In this document: positions 48,045 through 58,246 of the stretch, piece after piece
How the letters are laid out: every line of letters starts with the position of its first letter
Position numbering within the stretch: position 1 is the first letter of the stretch
NCBI RefSeq assembly: GCF_016806065.1
Contig: NZ_CP032405.1
Span: 2,074,001 to 2,138,000 of the forward strand
Source: Rhizobium rosettiformans
GTDB lineage: Bacteria; Pseudomonadota; Alphaproteobacteria; Rhizobiales; Rhizobiaceae
Reading direction: 5' to 3'
Length of the DNA stretch: 64,000 bases
The notes under the pieces: generated by a model
Told to the model about the DNA's origin: nothing
What the model saw: only the letters and a program-made list of their open reading frames with translations
The model's database searches: none
Program-made: the position numbers and the translations under genes

Positions 48045-48992
48045 CTAGTTCATCAAATGCTTTAGAATCTCATCTTCGCTGCTCACATTGTCCTTTACGC
48101 GCACGGTGTACCGGTCGCCGGCGCGGCCGAACTCGCAGCGGTAGAGATTCTTGCCGTTGGCGCTGACATCGACCATAACGTCGCCCTTGTCGTGGAACGG
48201 AATGACGTCGCCGGCAACGAGGCGCGACACGGTGGCGAGGGTCAGCGAATCGAGCCGGACCCGGGCTTCCAGAGTGACCTGGGAGCGACGAACCTGTTCC
48301 GAGATCTGTTCCTGCCATTCCTTCTTTGACTTGCCGGCCTGATTTTTCGATTTCGGTATTGTAACGACAGTCTTGAGCAGCGCCTTCTGCGGAATGATCA
48401 GGTAGAACTCCGAGGTGACCGTGCCAAGCGTGATGCCGAGCTTCACCGTCACCGCATATTCGTCAACGTGGTCTTCTTCTAGCTTCTGACGGTCTTCGGC
48501 ATTGTGAGCCTTTTCGAGCAGCGGCTCGAACCCGCCGGGCGCATTGACGCCGGAGCGCAGAACGTTTGCGATCTTGTCGAAAACCATGACGGCCAGATCA
48601 AGTTCGATCAGCGACAGGGGGCGCTCGATCGGCTCCTGGATTGTCTCCGGCAGGGCACCGAGAAGATTCTCCATCAGCGTGATGACGAAGCTGTTGCCGC
48701 ATGCCAGCACGAAGTTCGGTGACCAATTGCGCAATTGCCCGTCGGCCAGTGAGACATTGTCGCCGAGGTCGGCAATCAGGTCGGTCATCAGGCCGGTTTC
48801 GTGGCCGTTATAGTGAACCTGCATGGTGAGCCCGGTCTCGCTGTGGAAGACGTCGGGAAGGAACTCGACATAAAGCTGGCCGAAGTCGCTGCACAGGCGC
48901 TGCAGGGTCTTGGAATCGCCCAGCCCGCCGGTGAGTTTGGCGAGAAGCGCGCGGTCCATGCTGGGGGCTGTCTCAGTGATGGTCTCGGTCAT
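48045..48992 (-). CDS. fliM: Flagellar switch protein FliM
   Basis: A 315-residue FliM with the N-terminal part facing CheY, the central CheC-like domain ([20 protein letters not shown]) and a C-terminal SpoA domain ([20 protein letters not shown]). The ATG at 48992 begins 3 nt after the motA stop; a TTG at 48998 is also in frame. It is less similar to enteric FliM, as usual in rhizobia. Confidence 0.9.
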   Translation of the reverse strand: MTETITETAPSMDRALLAKLTGGLGDSKTLQRLCSDFGQLYVEFLPDVFHSETGLTMQVHYNGHETGLMTDLIADLGDNVSLADGQLRNWSPNFVLACGNSFVITLMENLLGALPETIQEPIERPLSLIELDLAVMVFDKIANVLRSGVNAPGGFEPLLEKAHNAEDRQKLEEDHVDEYAVTVKLGITLGTVTSEFYLIIPQKALLKTVVTIPKSKNQAGKSKKEWQEQISEQVRRSQVTLEARVRLDSLTLATVSRLVAGDVIPFHDKGDVMVDVSANGKNLYRCEFGRAGDRYTVRVKDNVSSEDEILKHLMN

Positions 48993-48994
48993 GA

Positions 48995-49876
48995 TCAAGC
49001 TGCCTTGCTTTCACCGCCGCCGCCGCCCGGATTCATCATCTCCTGCTCGACGGCGTCGATCGACGGACGCTCGTGCGAGGAGATTGTCTTTCGGCCGTAT
49101 TCGAGGGCGACCTGAGGCACCGAGCCGTTCATGTAGGCGAGCAGGCTCTGCTTTACGATGATGAAGAGACGATGCTGTTTGGTGCGGACGACCTTTATCT
49201 GTGCGATCAGCGGGCTAACAAGGCAGTAGGACAAGAAGATGCCGAGCATGGTGCCGACCAGTGCGGCGCCGACCAGGCCGCCGATCACCTCGGGCGACTC
49301 GTTGATGTATCCCATGGTCTTGATGATCCCGAGCACGGCCGCGATGATACCGATGGCCGGGAAGGCGTCACCGACCGTGTTCAGCGAATAATAGGGTTTC
49401 ATCTTGTCGTAGAGGATCGTCTCGATCTCTTCGTCCATCAGCGCTTCGATCTCATGGCTGCGGGCATTGCCGATGATGATCAGGCGGACATAGTCGCAGA
49501 TGAAGGAGGTCAGCTCCTTGTTCTTCAGCAGGTTCGGTGCTGCCGTGAAGATCGAGGATTCTTCCGGGTTGTCGATATGGGCTTCGATCTCGTTGCGCGA
49601 CTTCGTGCGAAGGTCACGCATCAGAGAATAGAGCACACCCAGCACGTCCAGATAATCGCGTTCCTTGGGTACCTTGTACTTTATGGCTTCGCCAACAGCC
49701 TTTCCGGTATCCTTTATGACCTTCATGGAGTTAGCCATGATGAAGCCGCCGACGCCCGCGCCTCCGATGATGAGCAGCTCGAACGGCTGGTTGAGCACGG
49801 CGAGTTTGCCACCCATGGCCATGTAGCCGCCGAGCACGCAGCCCAGAGTGATCACGAATCCGATGATTATGTTCAT
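48995..49876 (-). CDS. motA: Flagellar motor stator protein MotA
   Basis: A 293-residue stator with four membrane helices (first at the N terminus, [19 protein letters not shown]) and a cytoplasmic loop with charged residues that contact FliG. The pair of helices [15 protein letters not shown] and [20 protein letters not shown] forms the proton channel with MotB, which is not in the window. First gene of the leftward switch-motor operon. Confidence 0.95.
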   Translation of the reverse strand: MNIIIGFVITLGCVLGGYMAMGGKLAVLNQPFELLIIGGAGVGGFIMANSMKVIKDTGKAVGEAIKYKVPKERDYLDVLGVLYSLMRDLRTKSRNEIEAHIDNPEESSIFTAAPNLLKNKELTSFICDYVRLIIIGNARSHEIEALMDEEIETILYDKMKPYYSLNTVGDAFPAIGIIAAVLGIIKTMGYINESPEVIGGLVGAALVGTMLGIFLSYCLVSPLIAQIKVVRTKQHRLFIIVKQSLLAYMNGSVPQVALEYGRKTISSHERPSIDAVEQEMMNPGGGGGESKAA

Positions 49877-50098
49877 TTTGCCCGTACCCGAACGTTACTA
49901 TTCACTTTGAGCGATAAGGCACCTGCCTTGCGTGAGGCTGAATCAGGGTTTCCTTTTGGGTATCCCCGCTTCTTAAGGCCTCGTTCCGTCTCGACAGTTT
50001 CGCGCAAGCCTTTTGCCGCAAGAAGAGTGGAATGGAGCGTAGGCTATCCTGCGTTAAATAATGATTTACTGATATTATTCACTTGCGGAGGCGAAGCG
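49877..50098. promoter_or_regulatory. Divergent promoter region of motA and flgF operons
   Basis: 222 nt without a gene. TATTCACTT occurs twice (near 49895 and near 50075), once close to each gene start, and may be a shared regulator site. No fixed -35/-10 pair identified. Confidence 0.35.
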
Positions 50099-50833
50099 GT
50101 GCAATCCGGTATCTATGTGTCCCTGTCGTCGCAGATGGCCCTTGAGCGTCGTCTCACCACCATCGCCGACAACATGGCCAATGTGAACACGGTGGGCTTT
50201 CGCTCGACGGATGTGAAGTTCGACGAGATGCTGAGCCGAACCGGCAATGAGCTTAATGCGAAAATCGCATTTGTGAGCCAGGGCAACGACTATCTGTCGA
50301 CCAAGAGCGGCGAACTGAGCGAGACCGGCAATGTGCTGGACTTCGCGATCAAGGGTGACGCTTGGTTTGCGATCGATACACCGGTCGGCCAGGTGCTGAC
50401 ACGCGATGGCCGTTTCACCATGACCGACACCGGCGAACTGATCTCGACCCGCGGCTACCCGGTTCTCGATGCAGGCGGTGCGCCGATCCAGCTCAACCGC
50501 GTCGGCGGTCCGCCGGAAGTCGGGGCCAGTGGTCAGATTATGCAGGACGGTCGTGTCGTCGCCACGCTCGGCATCTTCACGGCTGATGTGCGCAACGGCT
50601 TCCTTCGATATGAGAACAGCGGCGTGACCACCGTCGACAACCCGCAGCCGGTCGTCGACAATCCGGAAGTCTCGATCCTGCAGGGTTATGTCGAAAACTC
50701 AAACGTCAACGGCATCGGTGAAATGACCCAGCTCATCCAGGTCAATCGCGCTTTCGAAGCCATCAGTGCCCTGATCAGCTCGAGCGAGAATACCATGAGC
50801 GAGGCAATCAAGGTCCTCGGCGGCGGCAACTAA
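50099..50833 (+). CDS. flgF: Flagellar proximal rod protein FlgF
   Basis: A 244-residue rod protein with the N-terminal flagellar rod signature (SSQMALERRLTTIADNMANV) and the C-terminal domain (YVENSNVNGIGEMTQLIQVN, ending with the heptad helix). A GTG at 50099 was chosen, with GGAGG 8-9 nt upstream; the open frame extends far upstream without family similarity. Confidence 0.93.
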   Translation: MQSGIYVSLSSQMALERRLTTIADNMANVNTVGFRSTDVKFDEMLSRTGNELNAKIAFVSQGNDYLSTKSGELSETGNVLDFAIKGDAWFAIDTPVGQVLTRDGRFTMTDTGELISTRGYPVLDAGGAPIQLNRVGGPPEVGASGQIMQDGRVVATLGIFTADVRNGFLRYENSGVTTVDNPQPVVDNPEVSILQGYVENSNVNGIGEMTQLIQVNRAFEAISALISSSENTMSEAIKVLGGGN

Positions 50834-50851
50834 GCCTGAAAGCGGATAATC

Positions 50852-52240
50852 ATGAGCGCGCCGACATCAGACGAATTTCCGCTGTCACCCAAGCTCGGGC
50901 AACTGGCGGCATTGGCGCAGCGTTATTCCCGGCCGACCAATTCCGTAACGCAGGGCGGCCATGTTCGCACCATCGCAGCCGGGCACTACACGGTAACGGG
51001 CCTCTCGCGCCATGTCCGCCTCGGTGAATTCGTCGCGCACCGTTCGTCGACGGGCGTGCATCTCGGCGAGGTCGTGCGTGTCGAGCCGGATGTCTGTTAC
51101 GTCTGCCCGATTGAACCCGGCGAACCCATCGGCATCCACGATGTCGTGATCCGCAAGGGTGCTTTCCGCATCGCACCCGACGACAGCTGGTGTGGCCGCA
51201 CCATCAACGCGCTCGGCGATCCGATCGACAACGGCCCGGCGCTGGCGCCGGGACCCCAAAGGCGTCCAATCTCGACGACCGCTCCACCATCAATGACACG
51301 GCGGCGTGTGGAAACCGGCTTCAAGACCGGTGTTCGTGCAATCGACATTTTTTCTCCGCTTTGCCTGGGTCAGCGTCTCGGCATCTTCGCCGGATCGGGC
51401 GTCGGCAAGTCGACGCTTCTGTCCATGCTCGCCCGTGCCGATGCCTTCGACAAGGTTGTCATCGCCCTGGTCGGCGAACGTGGTCGCGAAGTGCGCGAAT
51501 TCATCGAGGACACGCTCGGCGACAACATGGCGAAATCGATCGCTGTGGTGGCGACCAGCGACGAGAGCCCGATGCTCAGAAAGATGGCGCCGCTGACGGC
51601 GATCACCATTGCCGAGCACTTCCGCGACAAGGGCCAGAACGTTCTCTTCATCGTCGACAGTGTCACGCGTTTTGCCCACGCGATCCGCGAGGTGGCCACG
51701 GCCGCCGGCGAGCCACCGATCGCTCGCGGTTATCCGGCCTCGGTCTTCACGGAGTTGCCACGCCTTCTTGAGCGCGCCGGTCCGGGCGCGGAAGGGGCGG
51801 GAACCATCACGGCGATCATCTCGATCCTCGTCGACGGCGACAACCACAACGACCCGATTGCCGACTCGACACGCGGTATTCTCGACGGTCACATCGTGCT
51901 TGATCGCGCGCTTGCCGATGAAGGACGTTATCCGCCCATCAATCCCTTGACATCGATATCCCGTCTGGCCCGCAAGGCCTGGACGCCCGAGCAGGAGAAG
52001 CTTGTGTCGCGCCTGAAGGCGCTCATTCATCGCTTCGAGGAAACTCGAGATCTGCGACTGATCGGCGGCTACCGCAATGGTTCTGACCCCGATCTCGACA
52101 TGGCCATCAAGCAGGTGCCAGTCATCTACGACATTCTGAAGCAGACGCCGGGTGAGAAACCGGCACTGGATGCCTATGCCGATCTGGCCAATGCCCTAAA
52201 GGCGGCTGCCGGCGGGCAAGGTATGAGACAAAGGGGATGA
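50852..52240 (+). CDS. fliI: Flagellar export ATPase FliI
   Basis: A 462-residue F1-beta-like ATPase with the Walker A loop GSGVGKST (residues 181-188) and the Walker B strand (VLFIVDSVTRFA). It powers protein export into the growing flagellum. The TGA overlaps the next gene (ATGA). Confidence 0.96.
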   Translation: MSAPTSDEFPLSPKLGQLAALAQRYSRPTNSVTQGGHVRTIAAGHYTVTGLSRHVRLGEFVAHRSSTGVHLGEVVRVEPDVCYVCPIEPGEPIGIHDVVIRKGAFRIAPDDSWCGRTINALGDPIDNGPALAPGPQRRPISTTAPPSMTRRRVETGFKTGVRAIDIFSPLCLGQRLGIFAGSGVGKSTLLSMLARADAFDKVVIALVGERGREVREFIEDTLGDNMAKSIAVVATSDESPMLRKMAPLTAITIAEHFRDKGQNVLFIVDSVTRFAHAIREVATAAGEPPIARGYPASVFTELPRLLERAGPGAEGAGTITAIISILVDGDNHNDPIADSTRGILDGHIVLDRALADEGRYPPINPLTSISRLARKAWTPEQEKLVSRLKALIHRFEETRDLRLIGGYRNGSDPDLDMAIKQVPVIYDILKQTPGEKPALDAYADLANALKAAAGGQGMRQRG

Positions 52241-52815
52241 CCATGACCGATTTCGATGCTGACGAGCCCGTGGCTCCGCTGCGACCGGTCTCGGCGAAGC
52301 GCCGTGTTCCGACCGTCGACCGTGTTCTGGCCGTCACCGGCATTGCGCTGGCATGCAGTGCCGCGCTGTTTCCCTGGTACGTTTTCTTCAATGAAGGGAA
52401 ATTCGGGGTCCGGCTTGCGGAGTGGGGGCCTACGCGTGATCTGCCCGAGGGCCCGGGACGCAACGTCTTCAGCGTGTCGCCGCTTGCTCTCGTGGACAAT
52501 GATGATGATGATGAAGATAATAGCGCGGGCGAGGTGGAGGCGGTTGACCAGATCGTCACCGCGACCGTTCCGACCTTGGGGCGGGAACAGCCCGAAGCTC
52601 TCGATGTGCCGAGCGCGCAACCATTTCCGGGAAAAAGCGGCTTCCGTCTCCTGCATGTCGCCAATGGTCGTGCGCTGATCGAAGACAAGTCCGGCATGTT
52701 TCTCGTGCGTGTGGGTTCGATTCTGCCGGACAATAGCCGTGTCGCCACGCTCGAGCAGCGGGACGGGAAATGGGTGATTGTCACGTCGACCGGCGAGATT
52801 GTTCGAAACAATTGA
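52237..52815 (+). CDS. Uncharacterised membrane protein of the flagellar operon
   Basis: A 192-residue protein with one membrane helix (about 30-48, VLAVTGIALACSAALFPWYV), an acidic run of Asp residues near 88-95 and a C-terminal beta-rich domain (FRLLHVANGRALIEDKSGMF). It is locked between fliI (overlap) and flgB, so it probably serves export or rod assembly. No family name is recognised; the place would otherwise be expected to hold fliJ, but this protein is not FliJ-like (no coiled coil). Confidence 0.75.
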   Translation: MTMTDFDADEPVAPLRPVSAKRRVPTVDRVLAVTGIALACSAALFPWYVFFNEGKFGVRLAEWGPTRDLPEGPGRNVFSVSPLALVDNDDDDEDNSAGEVEAVDQIVTATVPTLGREQPEALDVPSAQPFPGKSGFRLLHVANGRALIEDKSGMFLVRVGSILPDNSRVATLEQRDGKWVIVTSTGEIVRNN

Positions 52816-52890
52816 GAAGGTGTGGGGCGGGCAAGTCCCACGCAAGATTACTCGCCTAGGCTCCGATCAGTTACAGACGGAGTGATGTGA

Positions 52891-53286
52891 ATGAATCCCA
52901 TCGAGTTGTTCGAGCTGGCATCCCGACAGGCGGAATGGCTTTCGGTGCGCCAGCAGGTCGTGGCAACCAACATCGCCAATGCCAATACCCCGAAATTTCT
53001 GGCCAAGGATATCACGCCCTTCAGTGCAGTTCTGGATCGGACAAGCACCGTGCAGGGCATGGCCGTGACCCAGCCGGGCCACATGGCTGCCAACGACTTC
53101 AGCGATCGTAACATTGCCGTCGTGGACGAAGATCTCAACAACGAGATCGGCATCCAGGAGTCAGGCAACACGGTCGCGCTCTCGGACGAACTGAGAAAGA
53201 CGGGCGAGATCAAGCGGAATCACGAGCTCAACACCTCGCTGATGTCCTCCTTCCATCGCATGATGCTTATGACGGTGAAACGCTGA
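52891..53286 (+). CDS. flgB: Flagellar rod protein FlgB
   Basis: A 131-residue proximal rod protein with the rod motif [20 protein letters not shown] near residue 25 and a C-terminal helix. The stop overlaps flgC (TGATG). Confidence 0.94.
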   Translation: MNPIELFELASRQAEWLSVRQQVVATNIANANTPKFLAKDITPFSAVLDRTSTVQGMAVTQPGHMAANDFSDRNIAVVDEDLNNEIGIQESGNTVALSDELRKTGEIKRNHELNTSLMSSFHRMMLMTVKR

Positions 53287-53708
53287 TGACTGATCCTTTG
53301 CTGGCAACTCTGCGCGTTGCGGGAAGTGGGCTTGAAGCCCAGTCGACCCGCCTTCGCATCGTATCGGAAAACATCGCCAATGCGCGCACCACGGGCGATA
53401 CGCCCGGTGCCGACCCCTATCGCCGCAAGACGATTACGTTTGGGGCCGAACTGGATCGCGCAACCGGCGCACAGACCGTCGAGGTCAAGAAGCTCGGCGT
53501 CGATCTTGCCGACTTCATCGAAGAATACGATCCGGGCAACCCGGCGGCCAACGAGCGCGGCATCGTCAAGATGCCGAACGTCAACATCCTGATCGAGATG
53601 GCCGACATGCGTGAGTCCAATCGGACTTACGAAGCCAATCTGCAGACGATCAAGCAGACTCGAGACATCATTTCCCAGACAATCGCGCTTCTGAAGGCAT
53701 CGCAATGA
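53286..53708 (+). CDS. flgC: Flagellar rod protein FlgC
   Basis: A 140-residue rod protein ([20 protein letters not shown] near the N terminus; [20 protein letters not shown] near the C terminus). Overlaps fliE by ATGA. Confidence 0.94.
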   Translation: MTDPLLATLRVAGSGLEAQSTRLRIVSENIANARTTGDTPGADPYRRKTITFGAELDRATGAQTVEVKKLGVDLADFIEEYDPGNPAANERGIVKMPNVNILIEMADMRESNRTYEANLQTIKQTRDIISQTIALLKASQ

Positions 53709-54043
53709 TCGAATCCATCACCAAGACCAGCGCATTGTCGGGCATCGGCGGCCTGGAGTCACTGTCCAGCTCGTTTTCGTCCAAGGGCCTGACTGCCGAG
53801 GGCACGACGCCCGGCACGATGACCGGCGAGACCTTCATGGCAGCGCTGAGCAATGTCGCAGCAGACGCGGCCAACAACCTGAAACAGGCCGAGCAGACTT
53901 CGTTCGACGGCCTGATGGGCAAGGCGAACACCCGCGAGGTGGTCGATGCCGTGATGCAGGCAGAACAGTCGCTCCAGACGGCGATCGCGTTCCGCGACAA
54001 GATCGTCAACGCCTATCTCGAAATCACAAAGATGCAAATCTAG
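53705..54043 (+). CDS. fliE: MS-ring/rod junction protein FliE
   Basis: A 112-residue FliE with the C-terminal rod-binding helices ([20 protein letters not shown]). It links the MS ring to the rod. Confidence 0.92.
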   Translation: MIESITKTSALSGIGGLESLSSSFSSKGLTAEGTTPGTMTGETFMAALSNVAADAANNLKQAEQTSFDGLMGKANTREVVDAVMQAEQSLQTAIAFRDKIVNAYLEITKMQI

Positions 54044-54058
54044 CAGGGGTACCGAACT

Positions 54059-54847
54059 ATGAGAGCGCTTGCCATCGCAGCCACGGGTATGGACGCCCAG
54101 CAGACCAACCTCGAAGTCATCGCGAACAACATCGCGAACATCAACACGACGGGCTTCAAGCGCGCGCGTGCTGAGTTCTCCGACCTCCTCTATCAGACGG
54201 AACGCGCCCAGGGCGTGCCGAACCGTGCGAACCAGGCGATCGTGCCGGAAGGCGCGAATATCGGTCTTGGCGTGCAGACGGCAGCCGTCCGGAACATTCA
54301 CACGCAGGGCCAGCTCACTCAGACCGGCAACGAACTGGACCTCGCGCTCATCGGCCGCGGCTGGTTCCAGATCGAAAGCCCTGATGGTGCAACCCTCTAC
54401 AGCCGCTCCGGTGCATTCAACATGAATGCCGAAGGCCAGCTGGTCACGATCGACGGTTACCTCGTCACGCCGCAGATCACGATCCCGCAGGATGCCAGCG
54501 AAGTGGTGATCAGCCGTACCGGCCAGGTTCAGGCTCGCATCGGCAACGATCCCGACTATACCGACCTCGGACAGTTGACGATCGCCAACTTCGTCAATGA
54601 AGCCGGTCTGAAGCCGCTCGGCGACAACTTGTTTGCCGAAACCGCAGCCTCGGGTGCCGCAATCGTGGGTGCGCCGGAAGATCCGGGATTCGGCTACATC
54701 AAGCAGTCCTACCTGGAAGCCTCGAACGTCGACTCGGTGAAGGAGATCACGGACATGATCTCGGCCCAGCGCGCCTACGAGATGAATTCCAAGGTCATCA
54801 CCACTGCCGACGAGATGGCTCAGATCGTCAGCAAGAACCTCAAGTAA
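54059..54847 (+). CDS. flgG: Flagellar distal rod protein FlgG
   Basis: A 262-residue distal rod protein. The N-terminal signature [20 protein letters not shown] and C-terminal [20 protein letters not shown] are intact and the length is exactly that of the family. Confidence 0.96.
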   Translation: MRALAIAATGMDAQQTNLEVIANNIANINTTGFKRARAEFSDLLYQTERAQGVPNRANQAIVPEGANIGLGVQTAAVRNIHTQGQLTQTGNELDLALIGRGWFQIESPDGATLYSRSGAFNMNAEGQLVTIDGYLVTPQITIPQDASEVVISRTGQVQARIGNDPDYTDLGQLTIANFVNEAGLKPLGDNLFAETAASGAAIVGAPEDPGFGYIKQSYLEASNVDSVKEITDMISAQRAYEMNSKVITTADEMAQIVSKNLK

Positions 54848-54864
54848 GACAACTGGAGGCAAAC

Positions 54865-55341
54865 ATGAGGTTTCGCCGGAAATTCGGACACGCCTTGCGC
54901 GCGATGGCTCTCGCCGTCGCCGCCATGGCTCTCGGCGCCGGCACTGCCCTGGCGCAGAACACGGCCGTGATCCCCAAGCAGGTGATCTATCCCGGCGAAA
55001 CCATTGCATCCGAGCAGGTCGATGTGGTTGCCGTGACCAATCCCAATCTGGCCGGAGGCTATGCCCGCACCAGGGAAGAGGTGGTCGGCATGGTGGCCAA
55101 GCGTACCTTGCTCCCCGGTCGGACCATTCCGGTCCATGGCCTTCGCGAAGCGTTTGCGGTCAAGCGCGGAAGCAGCGTTCGGCTGACGTTCACGATTGGC
55201 ACCATGCTCATCAGCGCCAGTGGCACGCCGCTGACCGATGCGTCCGTCGGCGAGGTCGTCAAGGTCCGCAACATTGATTCTGGCTCGATCGTGTCTGGCA
55301 CGGTCATGGCGGATGGCACGGTACAGGTGATGGCAAAATGA
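54865..55341 (+). CDS. flgA: P-ring assembly chaperone FlgA
   Basis: A 158-residue periplasmic protein with a signal peptide (AMALAVAAMALGAGTALAQN) and the SAF-type domain (VIYPGETIASEQVDVV). It helps FlgI polymerise. ATGA overlap with flgI. Confidence 0.9.
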   Translation: MRFRRKFGHALRAMALAVAAMALGAGTALAQNTAVIPKQVIYPGETIASEQVDVVAVTNPNLAGGYARTREEVVGMVAKRTLLPGRTIPVHGLREAFAVKRGSSVRLTFTIGTMLISASGTPLTDASVGEVVKVRNIDSGSIVSGTVMADGTVQVMAK

Positions 55342-56459
55342 GATTGATTGCTCCCATGCGGATCGCGCTCTGCGCGCTGGCGCTGGTCATGGCTCCCCTC
55401 GAGCCGGCCATGAGCGCCAATTCGCGCATCAAGGACATCGCCTCGCTCCAGTCCGGACGAGACAACCAGCTCATCGGCTACGGCCTCGTGGTCGGTCTGC
55501 AGGGAACCGGCGACAGCCTGCGCTCGTCGCCGTTTACCGACCAGTCGATGCGCGCGATGCTCCAGAACCTCGGCATTTCAACCCAGGGCGGGCAGTCGAA
55601 CGCCAAGAACGTCGCGGCCGTCATGGTCACCGCCAATCTGCCGCCTTTCGCGAGCCCCGGAAGCCGCATCGACGTGACCGTGAGCTCGCTGGGTGACGCA
55701 ACGTCTCTGCGCGGTGGCACCCTGGTCATGACGTCGCTGACCGGCGCCGACGGTCAGATCTACGCCGTTGCGCAGGGGTCTGTCGTCGTCTCCGGCTTCA
55801 ATGCCCAGGGTGACGCTGCCGCCGTGCAGCAAGGCATCACGACGTCCGGCCGCGTGCCGACGGGTGCGATCATCGAGCGCGAACTGCCGTCCAAGTTCAA
55901 GGACAGCGTCAATCTCGTGCTGCAGCTCCGCAACGCCGACTTCACCACGTCGCTTCGCATCGCTGACACGATCAACGCCTATGCGGCTGCCAACTATGGC
56001 GCGCCGATCGCCGAGGCACGCGACAGCCAGGAAGTGGTTGTCCAGAAACCCCGCACGGCCGACCTCGCGCGCCTGATGGCGGACATCGAAAACCTGGTCG
56101 TTGCAACGGATTCACCGGCCCGTGTCGTCATAAACGAGCGTACCGGTACCATCGTCATCGGCGCCGATGTCCGTGTCTCGCGCGTTGCCGTGAGCTATGG
56201 AACGCTGACCGTCCAGGTGCAGGAAACCCCGCAGATCATTCAGCCAGAGGCGTTCTCGCGCGGTGAGACGGCTGTCCAGCCGCAGACAGATATCTCGATC
56301 CGGCAGGAAGGCGATCAGATCGCAATCGTCGATGGACCTGATCTCAGAACCCTCGTCAGCGGCCTCAACAGCATCGGGATCAAGCCTGACGGCGTCATCG
56401 CCATCCTGCAGGGCATCAAGTCCGCCGGTGCGCTGCAAGCGGAGCTCGTGCTGCAATGA
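55338..56459 (+). CDS. flgI: Flagellar P-ring protein FlgI
   Basis: A 373-residue ring protein with a Sec signal (ALCALALVMAPLEPAMSA) and the conserved start IKDIASLQSGRDNQLIGYGL. ATGA overlap with motE. Confidence 0.96.
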   Translation: MRLIAPMRIALCALALVMAPLEPAMSANSRIKDIASLQSGRDNQLIGYGLVVGLQGTGDSLRSSPFTDQSMRAMLQNLGISTQGGQSNAKNVAAVMVTANLPPFASPGSRIDVTVSSLGDATSLRGGTLVMTSLTGADGQIYAVAQGSVVVSGFNAQGDAAAVQQGITTSGRVPTGAIIERELPSKFKDSVNLVLQLRNADFTTSLRIADTINAYAAANYGAPIAEARDSQEVVVQKPRTADLARLMADIENLVVATDSPARVVINERTGTIVIGADVRVSRVAVSYGTLTVQVQETPQIIQPEAFSRGETAVQPQTDISIRQEGDQIAIVDGPDLRTLVSGLNSIGIKPDGVIAILQGIKSAGALQAELVLQ

Positions 56460-56992
56460 TCCATCTCGATTGTCTTCGCCCCTCTGCAAAGTCGCTGCGC
56501 AAGGTGGCTCTGGTCGTGGCCATCGCCACATTGCCCGCCTTCGCCCAGAACGCGGTCGGCCAGCAACAGCCGCTTGGCAGTGCGACAGAAGCCGAAATCC
56601 GCCAATTCTGCACCGGCATCGCGGATGCAGCACGCGACCAGCGTTACCTCCTGCAGAAGCAGGAACTCGACAAGTTGCAGGCCGACGTGGATAGCCGTAT
56701 CGCAATCCTCGAGCAGCGTCGCGAAGAATACGAGGACTGGCTGACCCGCCGCAACGAATTCATGAAGCAAGCCGAAGGGCAGCTCGTCGAGATTTACCGA
56801 AAGATGGCGCCGGATGCCGCAGCCCCTCAGCTGGAGGAGACCAACGTCATGCTCGCAGCTGCCATCATCATGAAACTCCAGCCGCGCCAGGCGAGCCTCA
56901 TCCTGACCGAGATGAGCCCGGCCAAGGCTGCCCAGGTCGCTTCGATCATGTCGAGCGCCGGAAACCCCAATACCTCGAAGGACCCATCATGA
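56456..56992 (+). CDS. motE: MotE, chaperone-like periplasmic protein
   Basis: A 178-residue protein with a signal peptide (VVAIATLPAFAQNAVG), a coiled coil (about 70-110, KQELDKLQADVDSRIAILEQ) and a C-terminal MgtE-N-like helical domain (AAIIMKLQPRQASLILTEMS). In S. meliloti MotE is needed for folding of the motor protein MotC. motB and motC are not in the window. Overlaps flgI and flgH (ATGA). Confidence 0.87.
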   Translation: MIHLDCLRPSAKSLRKVALVVAIATLPAFAQNAVGQQQPLGSATEAEIRQFCTGIADAARDQRYLLQKQELDKLQADVDSRIAILEQRREEYEDWLTRRNEFMKQAEGQLVEIYRKMAPDAAAPQLEETNVMLAAAIIMKLQPRQASLILTEMSPAKAAQVASIMSSAGNPNTSKDPS

Positions 56993-57708
56993 TGAAGCGT
57001 TTCCCGGCATTGCTGGCCGTTCTCTTCCTCGCCGGCTGCCAGAGCCAGACGGTTAAGGAGATTGGCAACGCACCGTCGATGAGCCCGATCGGGTCCGGAT
57101 TGCGTTACAGCCAGACCCCGCAGATGGCGATGTACCCCAAGCAGCAAGCCCAGACGGCCAGTGGCTATTCGCTGTGGAGCGACAGCCAGTCCGCGCTCTT
57201 CAAGGATGCGCGTGCCCTGAACGTCGGCGACATCCTGACGGTCAATATCGAGATCAATGATCGGGCCTCGTTCGACAACAAGACAGACCGCAGCCGCACC
57301 AATGGGACCGGACTGAGCTGGGGTGCGAACGTCTCCAACTTCCTAGGCTTCTCGACAGATACGGGAACGTCCGGCGATCTCTCGACCGATTCCAACACGA
57401 GCTCCAAGGGATCTGGCAAGACAGAGCGTTCGGAGCGCTTGAACCTTCTGGTCGCAGCCGTCGTCACGGGTGTGCTTGAAAACGGCAACCTGCTGATCAG
57501 CGGTTCGCAGGAAGTGCGGGTGAACCACGAGCTTCGCATCTTGAACGTCGCCGGTATCGTCAGGCCCCAGGATGTCAATGCAGACAACCAGATCTCCTAT
57601 GACCGAATCGCCGAAGCCCGCATCTCCTATGGTGGCCGTGGCCGTCTGACCGAGGTCCAGCAGCCGCCGATCGGCCAGCAGGTCGTCGACATCTACTCGC
57701 CGTTCTGA
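56989..57708 (+). CDS. flgH: Flagellar L-ring lipoprotein FlgH
   Basis: A 239-residue lipoprotein (LLAVLFLAGCQSQT lipobox) with the L-ring signature (SLWSDSQSALFKDARALNVG; LLISGSQEVRVNHELRILNV; ISYGGRGRLTEVQQPP). Confidence 0.95.
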   Translation: MMKRFPALLAVLFLAGCQSQTVKEIGNAPSMSPIGSGLRYSQTPQMAMYPKQQAQTASGYSLWSDSQSALFKDARALNVGDILTVNIEINDRASFDNKTDRSRTNGTGLSWGANVSNFLGFSTDTGTSGDLSTDSNTSSKGSGKTERSERLNLLVAAVVTGVLENGNLLISGSQEVRVNHELRILNVAGIVRPQDVNADNQISYDRIAEARISYGGRGRLTEVQQPPIGQQVVDIYSPF

Positions 57709-57727
57709 CGCGGGGGAGGCAAGGCAC

Positions 57728-58246
57728 ATGGAAGAAGGTCAGGAAGGCGAAGGCAAGAAGAAGTCGGGGCTCATGGCGCTCGTCATCCCGCTGGTGGTCC
57801 TGACCGCTGTCGGTGGCGGTGGCGGGTGGGTGATCGGCAATATGCTCGCACCTCAGGTCAAGCAGGCCGAAGACGCTGCCAAGGCGGCGGAAGCGGCATC
57901 CGGTGGACATGGCGGTGATGCCAAGAAGGACGAAGAGGGAATTCCCCCCATCTCCACGGAGGCGAACGGCGTGGTCGCACTCGCGCCGATCACCACAAAC
58001 CTCGCATACCCCTCGGAAAACTGGATCCGTCTCGAAGTGGCCCTGATGTTCAACGGTCCGCCGGACGTTCAGATCGCCGAGGCAGTGCATCAGGACATCA
58101 TGGCGTATCTGCGCACTGTGTCACTGCAACAGGTCGAAGGTCCGCGCGGCTTTCAATATCTCAAGGATGACCTTCAGGAGCGAGTTGACCTGCGCTCGGA
58201 AGGCCGCGTATCCAAGGTGATGTTCAGAACGCTCGTGATCGAATGA
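57728..58246 (+). CDS. fliL: Flagellar basal-body-associated protein FliL
   Basis: A 172-residue inner-membrane protein: short cytoplasmic head, one helix (about 16-38, MALVIPLVVLTAVGGGGGWV), an Ala/Gly-rich linker, and the periplasmic SPFH-like domain (about 80-172). FliL supports stator function. ATGA overlap with fliP. Confidence 0.9.
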   Translation: MEEGQEGEGKKKSGLMALVIPLVVLTAVGGGGGWVIGNMLAPQVKQAEDAAKAAEAASGGHGGDAKKDEEGIPPISTEANGVVALAPITTNLAYPSENWIRLEVALMFNGPPDVQIAEAVHQDIMAYLRTVSLQQVEGPRGFQYLKDDLQERVDLRSEGRVSKVMFRTLVIE

